Shown one piece after another: positions 9,192 to 19,393 of a stretch of 64,000 nt of DNA. The notes below the pieces were generated by a model. The model searched no databases. It was not told the DNA's origin and saw only the letters and a list, made by a program, of their open reading frames with translations. The DNA is from Trinickia symbiotica. GTDB taxonomy: Bacteria; Pseudomonadota; Gammaproteobacteria; Burkholderiales; Burkholderiaceae. The stretch lies in contig NZ_PTIR01000007.1 of NCBI RefSeq assembly GCF_002934455.1, positions 186,001 through 250,000 of the forward strand, read 5' to 3'. Numbering within the stretch: the stretch's first letter is position 1; every line of letters starts with the position of its first letter. Made by a program: the position numbers and the translations under genes.

Positions 9192-10022
9192 ATGACGTAC
9201 ACGGACTCCACGCATGTGATGCCCTGGCGCATCGAGGACATCGATTTGACCCGGATCGACCGCCAACGCGCGGCCGCGAACGAAGACTTGCTGCTGCTTT
9301 TGTGCGCGGCTTCGTTCATTGAAAGCGGTTCCGATCTGTACACGAGCAACCTCACGTCCTACTTCGACGACGATCCCGAAGTCTCGGCCTGGCTCAACCA
9401 TCAGTGGGAGCCCGAGGAGTTGCAGCACGGACGCGCCTTGAAGGCCTACATCGCGTACGTTTGGCCCGAATTCGACTGGGACACCGCCTTTCGCAACTTC
9501 TTCGACGAATACTCGCGGACCTGCTCGGTCGAAGAGTTCGAGAAGACGCGCGCGCTCGAGATGGTGGCGCGCTGCGTCGTCGAGACGGGCACGGCCACGC
9601 TTTACCGCGCGATCAACGAGTGCTCGGATGAGCCTGTGCTGAAGGAGATCACCGACAACATCCGGACCGACGAAGTCCGCCATTACAAGCACTTCTTCAA
9701 ATACTTCAAGAAGTACAACAAGGTCGAAGGCAACGGCCGGCTGGCCGTCCTTGGCGCGTTGATGCGCCGTGTGATGGAGATCAAGAGCGAGGATTCCGAG
9801 ATCGCATTGCGGCACGTTTTTGCGATCCGCTACCCCGAGCGCGTGCACGATACGGCTTACAACCGCGAGCGCGCGGCGCGCATCAACGCGCTCGTGCGTC
9901 GCAATCTGTCGGCTGAAATGTGCGTGAAGATGCTGCTGAAGCCGCTCGACCTTCCCGCGCGCATTCAGCCCGGCGTCCACTACCCGCTTGCGAAAATCAC
10001 GCAGCATGTGTTTTTTCGATAG
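9192..10022 (+). CDS. ferritin-like diiron protein (acyl-ACP desaturase/ferritin-like superfamily)
   Basis: A 276-aa, mainly helical protein with a full set of carboxylate-bridged diiron ligands: Glu44, the ExxH pair Glu76/His79 (EELQH), Glu131, and the second ExxH pair Glu161/His164 (DEVRH). That arrangement is characteristic of ferritin-like four-helix-bundle oxygenases and desaturase relatives. The substrate is unknown; no electron-transfer partner is encoded next to it. The ATG at 9192 (MTYTDSTHVMPWRIEDID) begins after a 476-base gap. The PNPOx-like gene follows 18 bases after its stop and is probably cotranscribed. Confidence 0.8.
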   Translation: MTYTDSTHVMPWRIEDIDLTRIDRQRAAANEDLLLLLCAASFIESGSDLYTSNLTSYFDDDPEVSAWLNHQWEPEELQHGRALKAYIAYVWPEFDWDTAFRNFFDEYSRTCSVEEFEKTRALEMVARCVVETGTATLYRAINECSDEPVLKEITDNIRTDEVRHYKHFFKYFKKYNKVEGNGRLAVLGALMRRVMEIKSEDSEIALRHVFAIRYPERVHDTAYNRERAARINALVRRNLSAEMCVKMLLKPLDLPARIQPGVHYPLAKITQHVFFR

Positions 10023-10040
10023 GGTGTCCGGAGCACGCAG

Positions 10041-10592
10041 ATGAGCGATCCTTCCTCTCGAGCGCGTGCACTCGAGTCGCAAGTCTTCGACGAATGGCCG
10101 TCCGAGTTGCGCGCGTTGTTCGACGGGACGGCGCTCGCCCGTGAGACCGGCTTTACGGCATCGCTCGTGACGGTCGATGCCAACGGGCACCTGCGCACCT
10201 CGCTCCTGAGCCTCGGCGAACTCTATGCGCCGGATGCGCGGACGCTTTCATTTTCGCTATGGCCGGGTGCGCGCGCCGCACGCGCGCTGACCGCGCAGGC
10301 GGCAAAGGGCTCTGCTCGCGCCGCGCTGACGTTCGTTCACGATGCGGCGTTTTATCAGGTGCAATTGAACGTCGATATCCTGCCCGACGACGGCGAGCTG
10401 GCTTCCTTCCAAGCCTCGATCGATACGGGGGAGCTGCAGCGCGTCGCCTATGCGCGGCTCACGGGCGGAATCGCTTTCGAGCTCGCCGACGAAAGCCGCG
10501 ATGCCGTGCTCGACCGTTGGCGGAGCCAGGTCGATCGCCTGCGGCTCGCGGCGCAAAACCGACGAGCCGCGCGGGGAGCGAGCGGCGATTGA
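10041..10592 (+). CDS. pyridoxamine 5'-phosphate oxidase-like (FMN split-barrel) protein
   Basis: The 183-aa product has the pattern of a PNPOx-like split barrel: beta-strand segments TASLVTVDANGHLRTSLLSLGEL, RTLSFSLWPGARAARAL and ARAALTFVHDAAFYQVQLNVD, where substrate-free family members read sequence about allowed chemistry and cofactor. FMN binding and reaction are inferred from fold resemblance, not from a diagnostic motif. It starts at 10041, 18 bases after the ferritin-like gene, suggesting a two-gene unit. It could also be a flavin- or heme-binding protein of the same fold. Confidence 0.55.
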   Translation: MSDPSSRARALESQVFDEWPSELRALFDGTALARETGFTASLVTVDANGHLRTSLLSLGELYAPDARTLSFSLWPGARAARALTAQAAKGSARAALTFVHDAAFYQVQLNVDILPDDGELASFQASIDTGELQRVAYARLTGGIAFELADESRDAVLDRWRSQVDRLRLAAQNRRAARGASGD

Positions 10593-10604
10593 TGGCGGTT
10601 GCGG

Positions 10605-12302
<1,698 letters not shown>

Positions 12303-12350
12303 AGCGTTATCTTTACGAGAGGCGCGACGCGTGACTCACGCGTCATCGCC

Positions 12351-12398
12351 AAAAAGGCGAGGGCGCGGCCGCGGTTGCCCGCGTGGCCGCGCCCTCGC
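12351..12398 (-). terminator. strong intrinsic terminator after cytochrome c genes
   Basis: A 14-bp perfect GC-rich stem (12357-12370 with 12385-12398) with a 14-base loop is followed, reading leftward, by five U (A run 12351-12355 on the plus strand). It lies 12 bases beyond the stop of the three-heme cytochrome gene and ends that leftward transcript before the helicase promoter. Confidence 0.85.
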
Positions 12399-12409
12399 GC
12401 ATCATGGGC

Positions 12410-13705
12410 TCAATCGAGCGGTGCGGAGCGCAGGTCGCTCACTTGTTGCGGCGAGACCGGCGTGCCGTGGTTGCCCCACGACATACGGATATACGTGACC
12501 ACAGCCGCGACTTCCTGGTTCGACAGAGCCTGAGCGAACGGCGGCATGCCGTACGGCTTCGGATTGCCACCCGTGCTCGGCGGATAGCCGCCGTTCAGCA
12601 CCATGCGGATCGGGTTCACGGCCGAAGGCATCTGGATCGACTGGTTGTTCGCGAGCGGCGGGTATGCCGGCGGCTTGCCGAGGCCGTTGTCGGCGTGGCA
12701 CTTCGCGCAGTTGTCCTTGTAGATCTTCTGGCCCTGGTCGAGCAGCTCGCTGCCGAACTTCTGAGACGTTTCGTACTGCATCGTCTCGGGCGCTTCGCTC
12801 TTCTGCGGGATCGTCTTCAGGTACGTCGCCATCGCGCGGACATCGTCGTCCGACAGATACTGCAGGCTGTTGTGGACGACCTCGGCCATTGGCCCGAACA
12901 CGGCGCCGCGCTCGGAGACACCGGTCTTGAGCAGGCTGGCGATGTCCTTGATGTCCCAATCGCCGAGACCCGCTTCCTTGTTCGACGTGAGCGACGGCGC
13001 ATACCAGTTCTGCAGCGGGATCAGCCCGCCCGCGAATGCCGCCGAGTTGACCGGGCCGCCCATCATGTTGATCGACGTATGGCACATCGTGCAGTGCCCG
13101 AGACCCTCGACGAGGTAAGCGCCGCGGTTCCATTCGACCGATTTGGTCGGATCGTCCTTGTACTCGCCTTCACGGAAGAAGAGCGTGCGCCAGCCGATCA
13201 GCAGATTGCGGTTGTTGAACGGGAAGCGCAGCTCATGCGGGCGGCTCGGCACTTCCGCCGGCGGAACCGTGCGCAGGTACGCGTAGATCGCGTCGGAATC
13301 GGCGCGCGTCACCTTCGTGTAGCTCGCGAACGGGAACGCCGGATAGAGCAGGCTGCCGTCCTTCGAGCGGCCCGTGTGCAGGGCGCGATAGAAATCGTCG
13401 GCCGACCACTTGCCGATACCGTATTGATCGTCCGGGGTGATGTTGGGTGTGTAGAGCGTGCCGAACGGTGTCGCCATCGGCAGGCCGCCGGCGAATTGCT
13501 GGCCGCCGCGCACGGTGTGACAAGCGATACAGTCGCCGGCGCGGGCGAGGTATTCGCCGCGCTTGACGAGCGCGGCCTGATCGGCCGGCGTGGCCGCGAC
13601 AGCCGCGCCGTTGTGCAGGTTATCGCCGCCCGACCAGAGGACGGAGCCGAGCGCCGCGGCCGCGACGACGACGGCCGTGAGGGCGAACAGGGACTTGCGT
13701 TTCAT
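12410..13705 (-). CDS. three-heme membrane-associated cytochrome c (alcohol/sugar dehydrogenase-type subunit)
   Basis: Periplasmic electron carrier of the family that serves as cytochrome subunit for membrane alcohol, gluconate or sorbitol dehydrogenases. The 431-aa protein has an N-terminal signal/anchor (MKRKSLFALTAVVVAAAALG) and three heme c attachment motifs, CIACH, CTMCH and CAKCH, spread evenly over the chain. The terminal domain resembles a cbb3-type fixed methionine region (NGGYPPSTGGNPKPYGMPPF). It would take electrons from a dehydrogenase and deliver them to quinone or an oxidase. No dehydrogenase gene adjoins it. It sits 20 bases after the two-heme cytochrome gene, in the same transcript. 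Confidence 0.88.
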   Translation of the reverse strand: MKRKSLFALTAVVVAAAALGSVLWSGGDNLHNGAAVAATPADQAALVKRGEYLARAGDCIACHTVRGGQQFAGGLPMATPFGTLYTPNITPDDQYGIGKWSADDFYRALHTGRSKDGSLLYPAFPFASYTKVTRADSDAIYAYLRTVPPAEVPSRPHELRFPFNNRNLLIGWRTLFFREGEYKDDPTKSVEWNRGAYLVEGLGHCTMCHTSINMMGGPVNSAAFAGGLIPLQNWYAPSLTSNKEAGLGDWDIKDIASLLKTGVSERGAVFGPMAEVVHNSLQYLSDDDVRAMATYLKTIPQKSEAPETMQYETSQKFGSELLDQGQKIYKDNCAKCHADNGLGKPPAYPPLANNQSIQMPSAVNPIRMVLNGGYPPSTGGNPKPYGMPPFAQALSNQEVAAVVTYIRMSWGNHGTPVSPQQVSDLRSAPLD

Positions 13706-13725
13706 GTTTATGTCTCTCCTCGCGC

Positions 13726-14457
13726 TTATTGCGGTTCGCTGCCGCAGGCAAGCGGAGTCTTCATCGAGCGGGCCGGAGCCGGAACGGGGTTTTGGGGAGC
13801 GCGCTGCGTCGCGAGCCAGGCCGCGACGGCGTTGACGTCGTCGTCGGTCAGGCGCGTCGCGATTTCATGCATGCAGTCGGGCGCTTTCGCGTGACGCGTG
13901 CCCGAACGCCAGGCGCCCAGTTGCGCGCTGATGTAGTCCTGATGCAGACCGACGAGACCCGGGATGGCCGGCTCCATGCCCGTCAGCCCCTTGCCGTGGC
14001 AGGCCGCGCAGGCAGGGACGTTTTTCGACGGATCGCCGTTCAAGACGATCTGCTTGCCGCGCGCGAGCGTATCGGCCGAGACGGTCGGCTTCGACGGATC
14101 CGGGTAGGGCGGACGCTGCTTGGAGAAATAATCCGCAATCTGGTGCAGGTAGTCGTCCGAAAGGTACGTGACGAGGTAGTTCATCGGCGGATACTTGCGC
14201 CGGCCCTCGCGGAAATTCTGGAGCTGGTTGAACAGGTACTCGGCCGGTTTGCCCGCCAGACGCGGGAAGTAGTCATTATCGGTGCCCTGCCCGTGACTGC
14301 CGTGGCACGCCGTGCAACCCTGCACGCGCTGTTCCATCGTATCGGGGGCTTGGGGCTGCGTCTGCGCTTGCGCACTGATCGAGAGACCGATACCGCCAAT
14401 CAGCAGAAGGGCGAGTAGCGGGCGGAAAATGCGTCTTGAAGACACGCGTAACTCCAT
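13726..14457 (-). CDS. di-heme cytochrome c (c4-like)
   Basis: Periplasmic two-domain cytochrome. A cleavable signal peptide precedes SAQAQTQPQAP, and two heme motifs, CTACH and CAACH, occur in two similar domains, each with the family stretch of LAGKPAEYLFNQLQNF or VGLHQDYISAQLGAW type. That duplicated layout and the 243-aa length are typical of cytochrome c4-like carriers. It is first of the two-gene cytochrome unit with the three-heme protein downstream. The pair together provides five hemes, suggesting an electron relay from an unlinked periplasmic dehydrogenase. Confidence 0.87.
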   Translation of the reverse strand: MELRVSSRRIFRPLLALLLIGGIGLSISAQAQTQPQAPDTMEQRVQGCTACHGSHGQGTDNDYFPRLAGKPAEYLFNQLQNFREGRRKYPPMNYLVTYLSDDYLHQIADYFSKQRPPYPDPSKPTVSADTLARGKQIVLNGDPSKNVPACAACHGKGLTGMEPAIPGLVGLHQDYISAQLGAWRSGTRHAKAPDCMHEIATRLTDDDVNAVAAWLATQRAPQNPVPAPARSMKTPLACGSEPQ

Positions 14458-15006
14458 CGTTATTCGTGGGACCTGCCGGACTTCGATCGGCCCGGTGGTG
14501 CTCTGTGATTGGCTCGTGACTGCCGGATGTGGGCTCGGTGCCTACGGTGCGGGACACCTTCCGGCCGGCGTGCTGCGGCGTTGCGACGCAGCATTCTAAC
14601 ATCGATGCCGGTCACGAGCTATTCGTTGCGCATGGCCGCGATACCGCATGACGCGTTCCCGCGACAATTTGCCGCGTCGGAGCCGTGCGCAGGGCTCATG
14701 CGGGATGGGTTGAGGGCTGCCTGCGGATCGTGTTGGTATCAAAGCCGATGCGTGCTTCATTCGCAATGGATCGTCCGTGAACTCACGTCGTCGGCCGAGG
14801 TCTGCCGACAGCGTACACTCTCGCCTGGCGCGCGAGGCGAGTGTCGCGGCATGCGCGACGCCTCCGCGCTTTTCGTCTTCCTGTCGTTTTTCTTTCCATT
14901 GGCCGCTCATGAAGCTTGTTCGTCAGTCCTCCCGCGTGCCCTGCGGCATGCTGTCGCATCCAGACGCCGTTCCCGTATCGCCGGTCTTCGCGGGGTACGC
15001 CGACCG
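14458..15006. other. intergenic region between cytochrome c and copD-like gene
   Basis: This 549-base gap lies between divergently read genes. A rightward open frame exists upstream of copD (from about 14509), but its translation is arginine/cysteine-rich and unlike any protein I know, and the CopD family starts at 15007. I see no CopC-like gene, RNA or repeat. It should contain the two divergent promoters. Confidence 0.45.
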
Positions 15007-15924
15007 ATGAATCTCGACGGATTGCTGATCGGGCAGGCCACGCTGGCCGCATTGATGAATATCGCTTTTGCGTTCGTCGTCGGCTCGGTGCTTTTCGAGC
15101 GGTGGCTGGCGGGGGATGGCGCCGGGGTGCGCAATGCGTCATCGCATTCGGCCTGGCATCGGGCACGCTCGTCCATCGTCGCCGCCGCGTTCGTCCTCGT
15201 GCTCGCCGACGGCGGCTGGCTGGTCTACGAGGCTGCCTCGATGAGCGGCGCGGGGTTGGTCGACGGCGTGGCCTACCTGCCAGACGTACTCGTGAAGACG
15301 CACGTCGGCCACGCCTGGTGCGTGGCGTTCGGCGGGGCGGCCGTGCTCGTTATCGCGGCTTGCATGTATCGTGGCGGGCCCTTCGGCCGATTCGCGATGG
15401 GGCTCGCGGCGCTGGCTTGCGCATCCGGTGCCGCGCTACTCGGCCATGCAGCCGATGCGGGCGTGCTCTCGTTCGCGGCGGCGACGCAAGTTTTGCACGT
15501 GCTGTCGACGGCGGTGTGGGGCGGGCTCGTGTTGGCCGGTGGCTTCGTGGTGCTGCCCGCGCTCGACGCGTCGACGACGCGCGGCGCCATGATCCGCGTG
15601 GCCGGTTTTGTGTCGACGACTTCAGTCGTCGCGCTCGTCGTCGTTGCGGCGACGGGCCTCGTCAGCGCGGAGCGCGGCCTCGGCGGCACGCTCACCGCGC
15701 TGCGCACGAGCACCTGGGGCCATGTGTTGGCGCTCAAGGCCGCACTCGTGTTGTTCGCCATCGTGCTCGGCGGGCTCAACCGGATATCGGTGTTGCCGCG
15801 CTTGCGCCGCTCGGCCTCGACGGCTGATGCGCACACGTTCAACAATGTGCTGCATCTCGAGGCGTTCGTGATACTGGGCGTGTTCATCGCGGCGGCGGTG
15901 CTTGCGCTTACGCCGCCTGCGTGA
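15007..15924 (+). CDS. copD: CopD-family copper resistance/import membrane protein
   Basis: Polytopic inner-membrane protein of the CopD family, associated with copper transfer across the inner membrane. The 305-aa product has about eight hydrophobic helices and family features in TQVLHVLSTAVWGGLVLAGGFVVL and in the late segment with LRTSTWGHVLALKAALVLFA, where histidines in membrane helices are the expected metal ligands. Start at 15007 (MNLDGLLIGQATLAAL) is where family similarity begins. There is no CopC gene next to it, so it stands alone. Assignment of copper specificity is by family only. Confidence 0.8.
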   Translation: MNLDGLLIGQATLAALMNIAFAFVVGSVLFERWLAGDGAGVRNASSHSAWHRARSSIVAAAFVLVLADGGWLVYEAASMSGAGLVDGVAYLPDVLVKTHVGHAWCVAFGGAAVLVIAACMYRGGPFGRFAMGLAALACASGAALLGHAADAGVLSFAAATQVLHVLSTAVWGGLVLAGGFVVLPALDASTTRGAMIRVAGFVSTTSVVALVVVAATGLVSAERGLGGTLTALRTSTWGHVLALKAALVLFAIVLGGLNRISVLPRLRRSASTADAHTFNNVLHLEAFVILGVFIAAAVLALTPPA

Positions 15925-16006
15925 AGCCGAACCCGGCTGCGGCGGCGGTCGTCCACGATGGCGGCGCGGCGCCTGCCGGACGTTGCGTTCGCGCCGTGCT
16001 TGGCGC

Positions 16007-16309
16007 CTATTCGTAACCCAGCTTGTGGCTCACGATCGGCGCGCAAAACAGCGCGATCGCGCAGCCGATGACTTTGCCTTCGAGCTCGGCGGTTGCTGCG
16101 GATACGAGGTACGCATGCGAGAGCAGATCGACGATCTGCGGGGCGCAATAAAGAACGGCCGCGGCGATGCCAGCCTTGTCGACCAAAGCGACATGCCAGC
16201 CGCGGCGTAAAGCAAACGCCGCGGCCAGCACGCGCAGCACGCCGAAGATCACGAGCGCGCCCACCGCCATTTGTTCCCGGATTAAATAGTCCGGCAGATA
16301 CTCCGCCAT
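16007..16309 (-). CDS. small integral membrane protein, unknown function (100 aa)
   Basis: I do not recognise the family. The 100-aa protein starts MAEYLPDYLIREQMAVGALVIFG and has three hydrophobic stretches (near residues 15-35, 45-65 and 75-95), so it is probably an inner-membrane protein. The start at 16309 has a GAGAGG ribosome binding site; the upstream part of the frame is low-complexity and not protein-like. It lies convergent to copD with 82 bases between the stops. Confidence 0.7.
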   Translation of the reverse strand: MAEYLPDYLIREQMAVGALVIFGVLRVLAAAFALRRGWHVALVDKAGIAAAVLYCAPQIVDLLSHAYLVSAATAELEGKVIGCAIALFCAPIVSHKLGYE

Positions 16310-16543
16310 GGCGGCCTCTCCCTGATTGGTCGTTTTGCGGTGACACTTTGCAAAACGCAGGCCAGGTCGGGTACCGCGGATGCCGAGGGGTGCGCTCGAA
16401 GGCGCGCTGCCTGATGGGGCGAGGCGTTGCGGGAAGACGCGCGATTCGCGCAACGCTCGGCGGGCGACCGGTTCGACCAGGATTGCCCGCGGCGTTACGT
16501 CCTTCGCGTTACGTGTTACGGCCGCACGGTGACGGCTTTTCGA

Positions 16544-17692
16544 TTACCACTCGGCGACGCTGCCGTCCTCGTGGCGCCAGACCGGATTGCGCCAGCGATG
16601 ACCGACCTTCGCCATTTCGCGCACCTTCGCTTCGTCGACTTCGATGCCGAGCCCCGGCCCTTGCGGGATCGATACAAAGCCGTCTTCGTATTTGAAGACC
16701 TCCGGGTTGCGGATGTAGTCGAGGAGGTCGTTGCCCTGGTTGTAGTGAATGCCGAGGCTTTGTTCCTGGATGAACGCGTTGTAGCTGACCGCGTCGATCT
16801 GCAGGCAAGCCGCGAGCGCGATCGGTCCGAGCGGGCAGTGCAGTGCGATGGCCACGTCATAGGCTTCGGCCATGGTCGCGATCTTGCGGCATTCGCTGAT
16901 GCCGCCGGCATGCGAGGCGTCGGGCTGAAGGATGTCGACGTAACCGCCCGCGAGGATGTTCTTGAAGTCCCAGCGCGAGTAGAGCCGCTCGCCGAGCGCG
17001 ATCGGCGTGTTGGTCTGGTTGACGATGTCGCGCAACGCTTCCGCGTTCTCGGAAAGCACCGGCTCTTCGATGAAGAGCAGCTTGTACGGATCGAGCTCTT
17101 TCGCGAGCACTTTCGCCATCGGCTTGTGAATGCGGCCGTGGAAATCCACGCCGATGCCGACGTGCGGGCCAACGGCCTCGCGCACGGCGGCGACGTTCGC
17201 GATGACGCGCTCGACTTTGTCGTAGGTATCGACGATCTGGACTTCCTCGGAGCCGTTCATCTTGAGCGCCTTGAAGCCGCGCTCGACGACCGCGCGCGCG
17301 TTGTTCGCGACGTCGCTCGGGCGGTCACCGCCGATCCATGAATAGACCTTGATCCGATCGCGAACCTGCCCGCCGAGCAGCGCGTGCACCGGTACGCCGT
17401 GGTGCTTGCCCTTGATATCCCATAGCGCCTGGTCGATGCCGGCGATCGCGCTCATCGAGATCGGACCGCCGCGATAGAAGCCGGCCCGGTACATCACCTG
17501 CCAGTGATCTTCGATGGCGAGCGGATCTTTGCCGATCAGATAGTCGGCGAGCTCTTGGACGGCGGTTTCGACCGTATGCGCGCGGCCCTCGACGACGGGC
17601 TCGCCCCAGCCGACGATGCCCTCGTCGGTCTCGATCTTGAGGAACAGCCAGCGCGGCGGGACGACGAAAGTTTCGAGCTTGGTGATCTTCAT
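16544..17692 (-). CDS. dgoD: D-galactonate dehydratase
   Basis: Enolase-superfamily enzyme that converts D-galactonate to 2-dehydro-3-deoxygalactonate. The 382-aa length equals E. coli DgoD. Sequence features include the capping domain start [19 protein letters not shown], the catalytic-base region ALKMNGSEE, metal ligands in [11 protein letters not shown] and [19 protein letters not shown], and the His general acid in [12 protein letters not shown]. The start at 17692 replaces a longer frame. A GntR regulator gene is divergent, and a perfect palindrome lies in the shared promoter region. The other dgo genes (kinase, aldolase, transporter) are not in the window, so the product must be processed elsewhere. 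Confidence 0.93.
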   Translation of the reverse strand: MKITKLETFVVPPRWLFLKIETDEGIVGWGEPVVEGRAHTVETAVQELADYLIGKDPLAIEDHWQVMYRAGFYRGGPISMSAIAGIDQALWDIKGKHHGVPVHALLGGQVRDRIKVYSWIGGDRPSDVANNARAVVERGFKALKMNGSEEVQIVDTYDKVERVIANVAAVREAVGPHVGIGVDFHGRIHKPMAKVLAKELDPYKLLFIEEPVLSENAEALRDIVNQTNTPIALGERLYSRWDFKNILAGGYVDILQPDASHAGGISECRKIATMAEAYDVAIALHCPLGPIALAACLQIDAVSYNAFIQEQSLGIHYNQGNDLLDYIRNPEVFKYEDGFVSIPQGPGLGIEVDEAKVREMAKVGHRWRNPVWRHEDGSVAEW

Positions 17693-17813
17693 GGGGGAGC
17701 GTTCTCCTGTCTCCAACGATTGCTATGACGATTGGCGGTATCCCCGGTGCCGACTTTGCGATTGCTCAGAGGCGACTGCGGTTGGAGACGAATCGTACAC
17801 GAAATCGTTATGA

Positions 17814-17831
17814 AGTACTATTAATAGTACT
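17814..17831. promoter_or_regulatory. 18-bp perfect palindrome between dgoD and dgoR
   Basis: AGTACTATTAATAGTACT is identical to its own reverse complement over 18 bases and lies in an AT-rich island of an otherwise GC-rich intergenic region. It is about 122 bases upstream of the dgoD start and about 107 upstream of the regulator start. GntR/FadR-type regulators bind such dyads, so it is a likely DgoR operator. That function is inferred. Confidence 0.7.
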
Positions 17832-17937
17832 ACTAATCCTTATCTGACGCGGGGTTGCGCTTTTCCTGCATGTCGCGATAATCCCCGTCGTCGGCGCGGA
17901 TTGAAAGGAAAGCGTCGGCATCCACGAGACCACACAT

Positions 17938-18630
17938 TTGGGGAGAACGATCATTCAGCGCGATCTGCATGGGCGCGTCGCCTACCTGCTTGCGACCGGC
18001 ATTCTGCGCGGCGACTACGCACCGGCATCGACGCTGCCGCGCGAAGCCGAGTTGATGGAGACATTCGGCGTCAGCCGCACGGTGTTGCGCGAGGCGCTGC
18101 GCACGCTGACATCGAAGGGGCTTGTCGAGTCGCGGCCGAAGGTCGGCACGCGCGTGCGGCCGCGCCACGCCTGGAACCTGCTCGACGCGGACTTGCTCGA
18201 GTGGTACTCGCAGGTGGCGCCGCCGCTCGAATTTGCGCTCAAGCTGCAGGAGATGCGCGAGATGGTGGAACCTTACGCTGCCGCGCTTGCGGCGCGTGCG
18301 CAAACGGACGAGGCGATGGGCGCGCTCGCCGACGCGCACGCGGCGATGGCGGCGGCGCGCAGTATCGACGAGTGGGTGCGGGCGGATCTGCGCTTTCACC
18401 TCGGGATCCTGGCCGCCAGCCGCAACGAGCTTCTGATGCCGCTAGGCTCGGTCATCGAGCGCACCCTCGAGGCGCAGTTGCGGCTCAACGCGAAGCGCGC
18501 CGACGTCTTCAACGCGGCGCTCGGCGAGCACACGGCCGTTTTCGATGCGATCCGCGCGCGCAACGTGGAGGCGGCGCGCGCGGCGATGGCCGGGCTGCTC
18601 GGCATGACAAGGCGGCGCATCGAGGCGTGA
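17938..18630 (+). CDS. dgoR: GntR/FadR-type regulator of galactonate use (DgoR-like)
   Basis: Transcription factor with an N-terminal GntR winged helix (REAELMETFGVSRTVLREALRTL) and an all-helical FCD ligand domain (REMVEPYAAALAARAQ, ADLRFHLGILAASRNELL, LGEHTAVFDAIRARN). It is divergent from dgoD, so it most likely senses galactonate or its dehydration product. The only in-frame bacterial start codon before the conserved region is TTG at 17938 with a weak ribosome site; the frame closes at 17902. Related proteins usually have 15-20 more residues at the N-terminus, so the start may be rare or the 5' end shortened. Confidence 0.82.
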   Translation: MGRTIIQRDLHGRVAYLLATGILRGDYAPASTLPREAELMETFGVSRTVLREALRTLTSKGLVESRPKVGTRVRPRHAWNLLDADLLEWYSQVAPPLEFALKLQEMREMVEPYAAALAARAQTDEAMGALADAHAAMAAARSIDEWVRADLRFHLGILAASRNELLMPLGSVIERTLEAQLRLNAKRADVFNAALGEHTAVFDAIRARNVEAARAAMAGLLGMTRRRIEA

Positions 18631-18737
18631 GGCAGTGGGTCGAGCCGGGCAGGGCGGCTCCTGGAATGACGGTTGCTCGATTCATCAGTACACCGAACTA
18701 ACGGTGAACGAATCCGCAACTACCACAGGAGAGGACC

Positions 18738-18890
18738 ATGCCACTGCGAAAAGGTACATCTCGTGAGGACGTCTCGAAGAACGTCAAGACCGAAATGAAA
18801 CACGGCAAGTCGCAAAAGCAGTCCGTTGCGATCGCCCTCAATCAGGCGCGCAAGCACGGCGCGAAGATTCCGAAGAAGCACGAGCGGTAG
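18738..18890 (+). CDS. small basic DUF6496-type protein (50 aa)
   Basis: The 50-aa frame begins MPLRKGTSREDVSKNVKTEM and ends with a Lys/Arg-rich stretch containing IALNQARKHGAKIPKK. It matches the short basic DUF6496-like proteins common in Burkholderia-type genomes, which have no known biochemical role and resemble DNA- or RNA-binding tails. A very good ribosome binding site (GGAGAGGA) lies seven bases before the ATG, which supports real translation. Confidence 0.75.
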   Translation: MPLRKGTSREDVSKNVKTEMKHGKSQKQSVAIALNQARKHGAKIPKKHER

Positions 18891-19038
18891 GGCGACTAAA
18901 GCGACAACCAGGGCGGCGTTGGCCCGCAGGCTCGGCCGTGCACGCGGGCACGGTGAATCTTTGACGGGCTGGCTGCCGCCCCCGCGCCGTTGCTATGATT
19001 GCATCCAGCTAGACTCCGCAAGACAGTTGGATGCCGCG

Positions 19039-19377
19039 ATGAACCACATTGATCATGAAACGGAAGATGCCGTTCGGCGCTTTCTCGAGCTGATCGCCGA
19101 CCGATACGATACGGCCGGCGCGTTCTTGTACGGCAGCCGCGCACGCGGGACTCATCATCGCGACAGTGATGCAGACGTCGCGGTTCTGCTTCGAGGCGAA
19201 CACCAACGTTATCTGGGGACGGCGTTGGCTATGGCGGATATCGCTTTCGACGTCTTGCTCGAAACCGGCGTCAACATTTCGCCACTCCCTGTCTGGCTCG
19301 ATGAATGGGAGCACCCGGAGCAGTATTCCAATCCCGCGTTGCTGCGCAATATCGCCAACGAGGGGGTTCGACTGTGA
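19039..19377 (+). CDS. minimal nucleotidyltransferase (MNT domain), antitoxin-like
   Basis: A 112-aa protein of the minimal nucleotidyltransferase family. The core motif is FLYGSRARG at residues 29-37, then DSDADVAVLL with Asp44 and Asp46 as metal ligands. MNT proteins pair with HEPN toxins and can AMPylate and silence them. The following gene should start at the overlapping GTG (19376), but there the frame stops after nine codons (MSNWGDVWL), which looks like a lost HEPN partner. The next gene, on the contrary, is a PhnZ-like oxygenase. Standalone MNT proteins also exist, so the antitoxin role is inferred. Confidence 0.8.
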   Translation: MNHIDHETEDAVRRFLELIADRYDTAGAFLYGSRARGTHHRDSDADVAVLLRGEHQRYLGTALAMADIAFDVLLETGVNISPLPVWLDEWEHPEQYSNPALLRNIANEGVRL

Positions 19378-19393
19378 GCAATTGGGGTGACGT

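Noticed and set aside
14509-15006. Upstream extension of the copD frame, possible fused CopC
   Set aside because: Translated sequence has no beta-barrel CopC pattern or His-Asp copper ligands and begins without a ribosome site. CopD similarity starts at 15007.
17901-18701. 266-codon frame overlapping dgoR
   Set aside because: Shifted frame of the GntR gene; Arg/Ala-rich shadow without helix-turn-helix.
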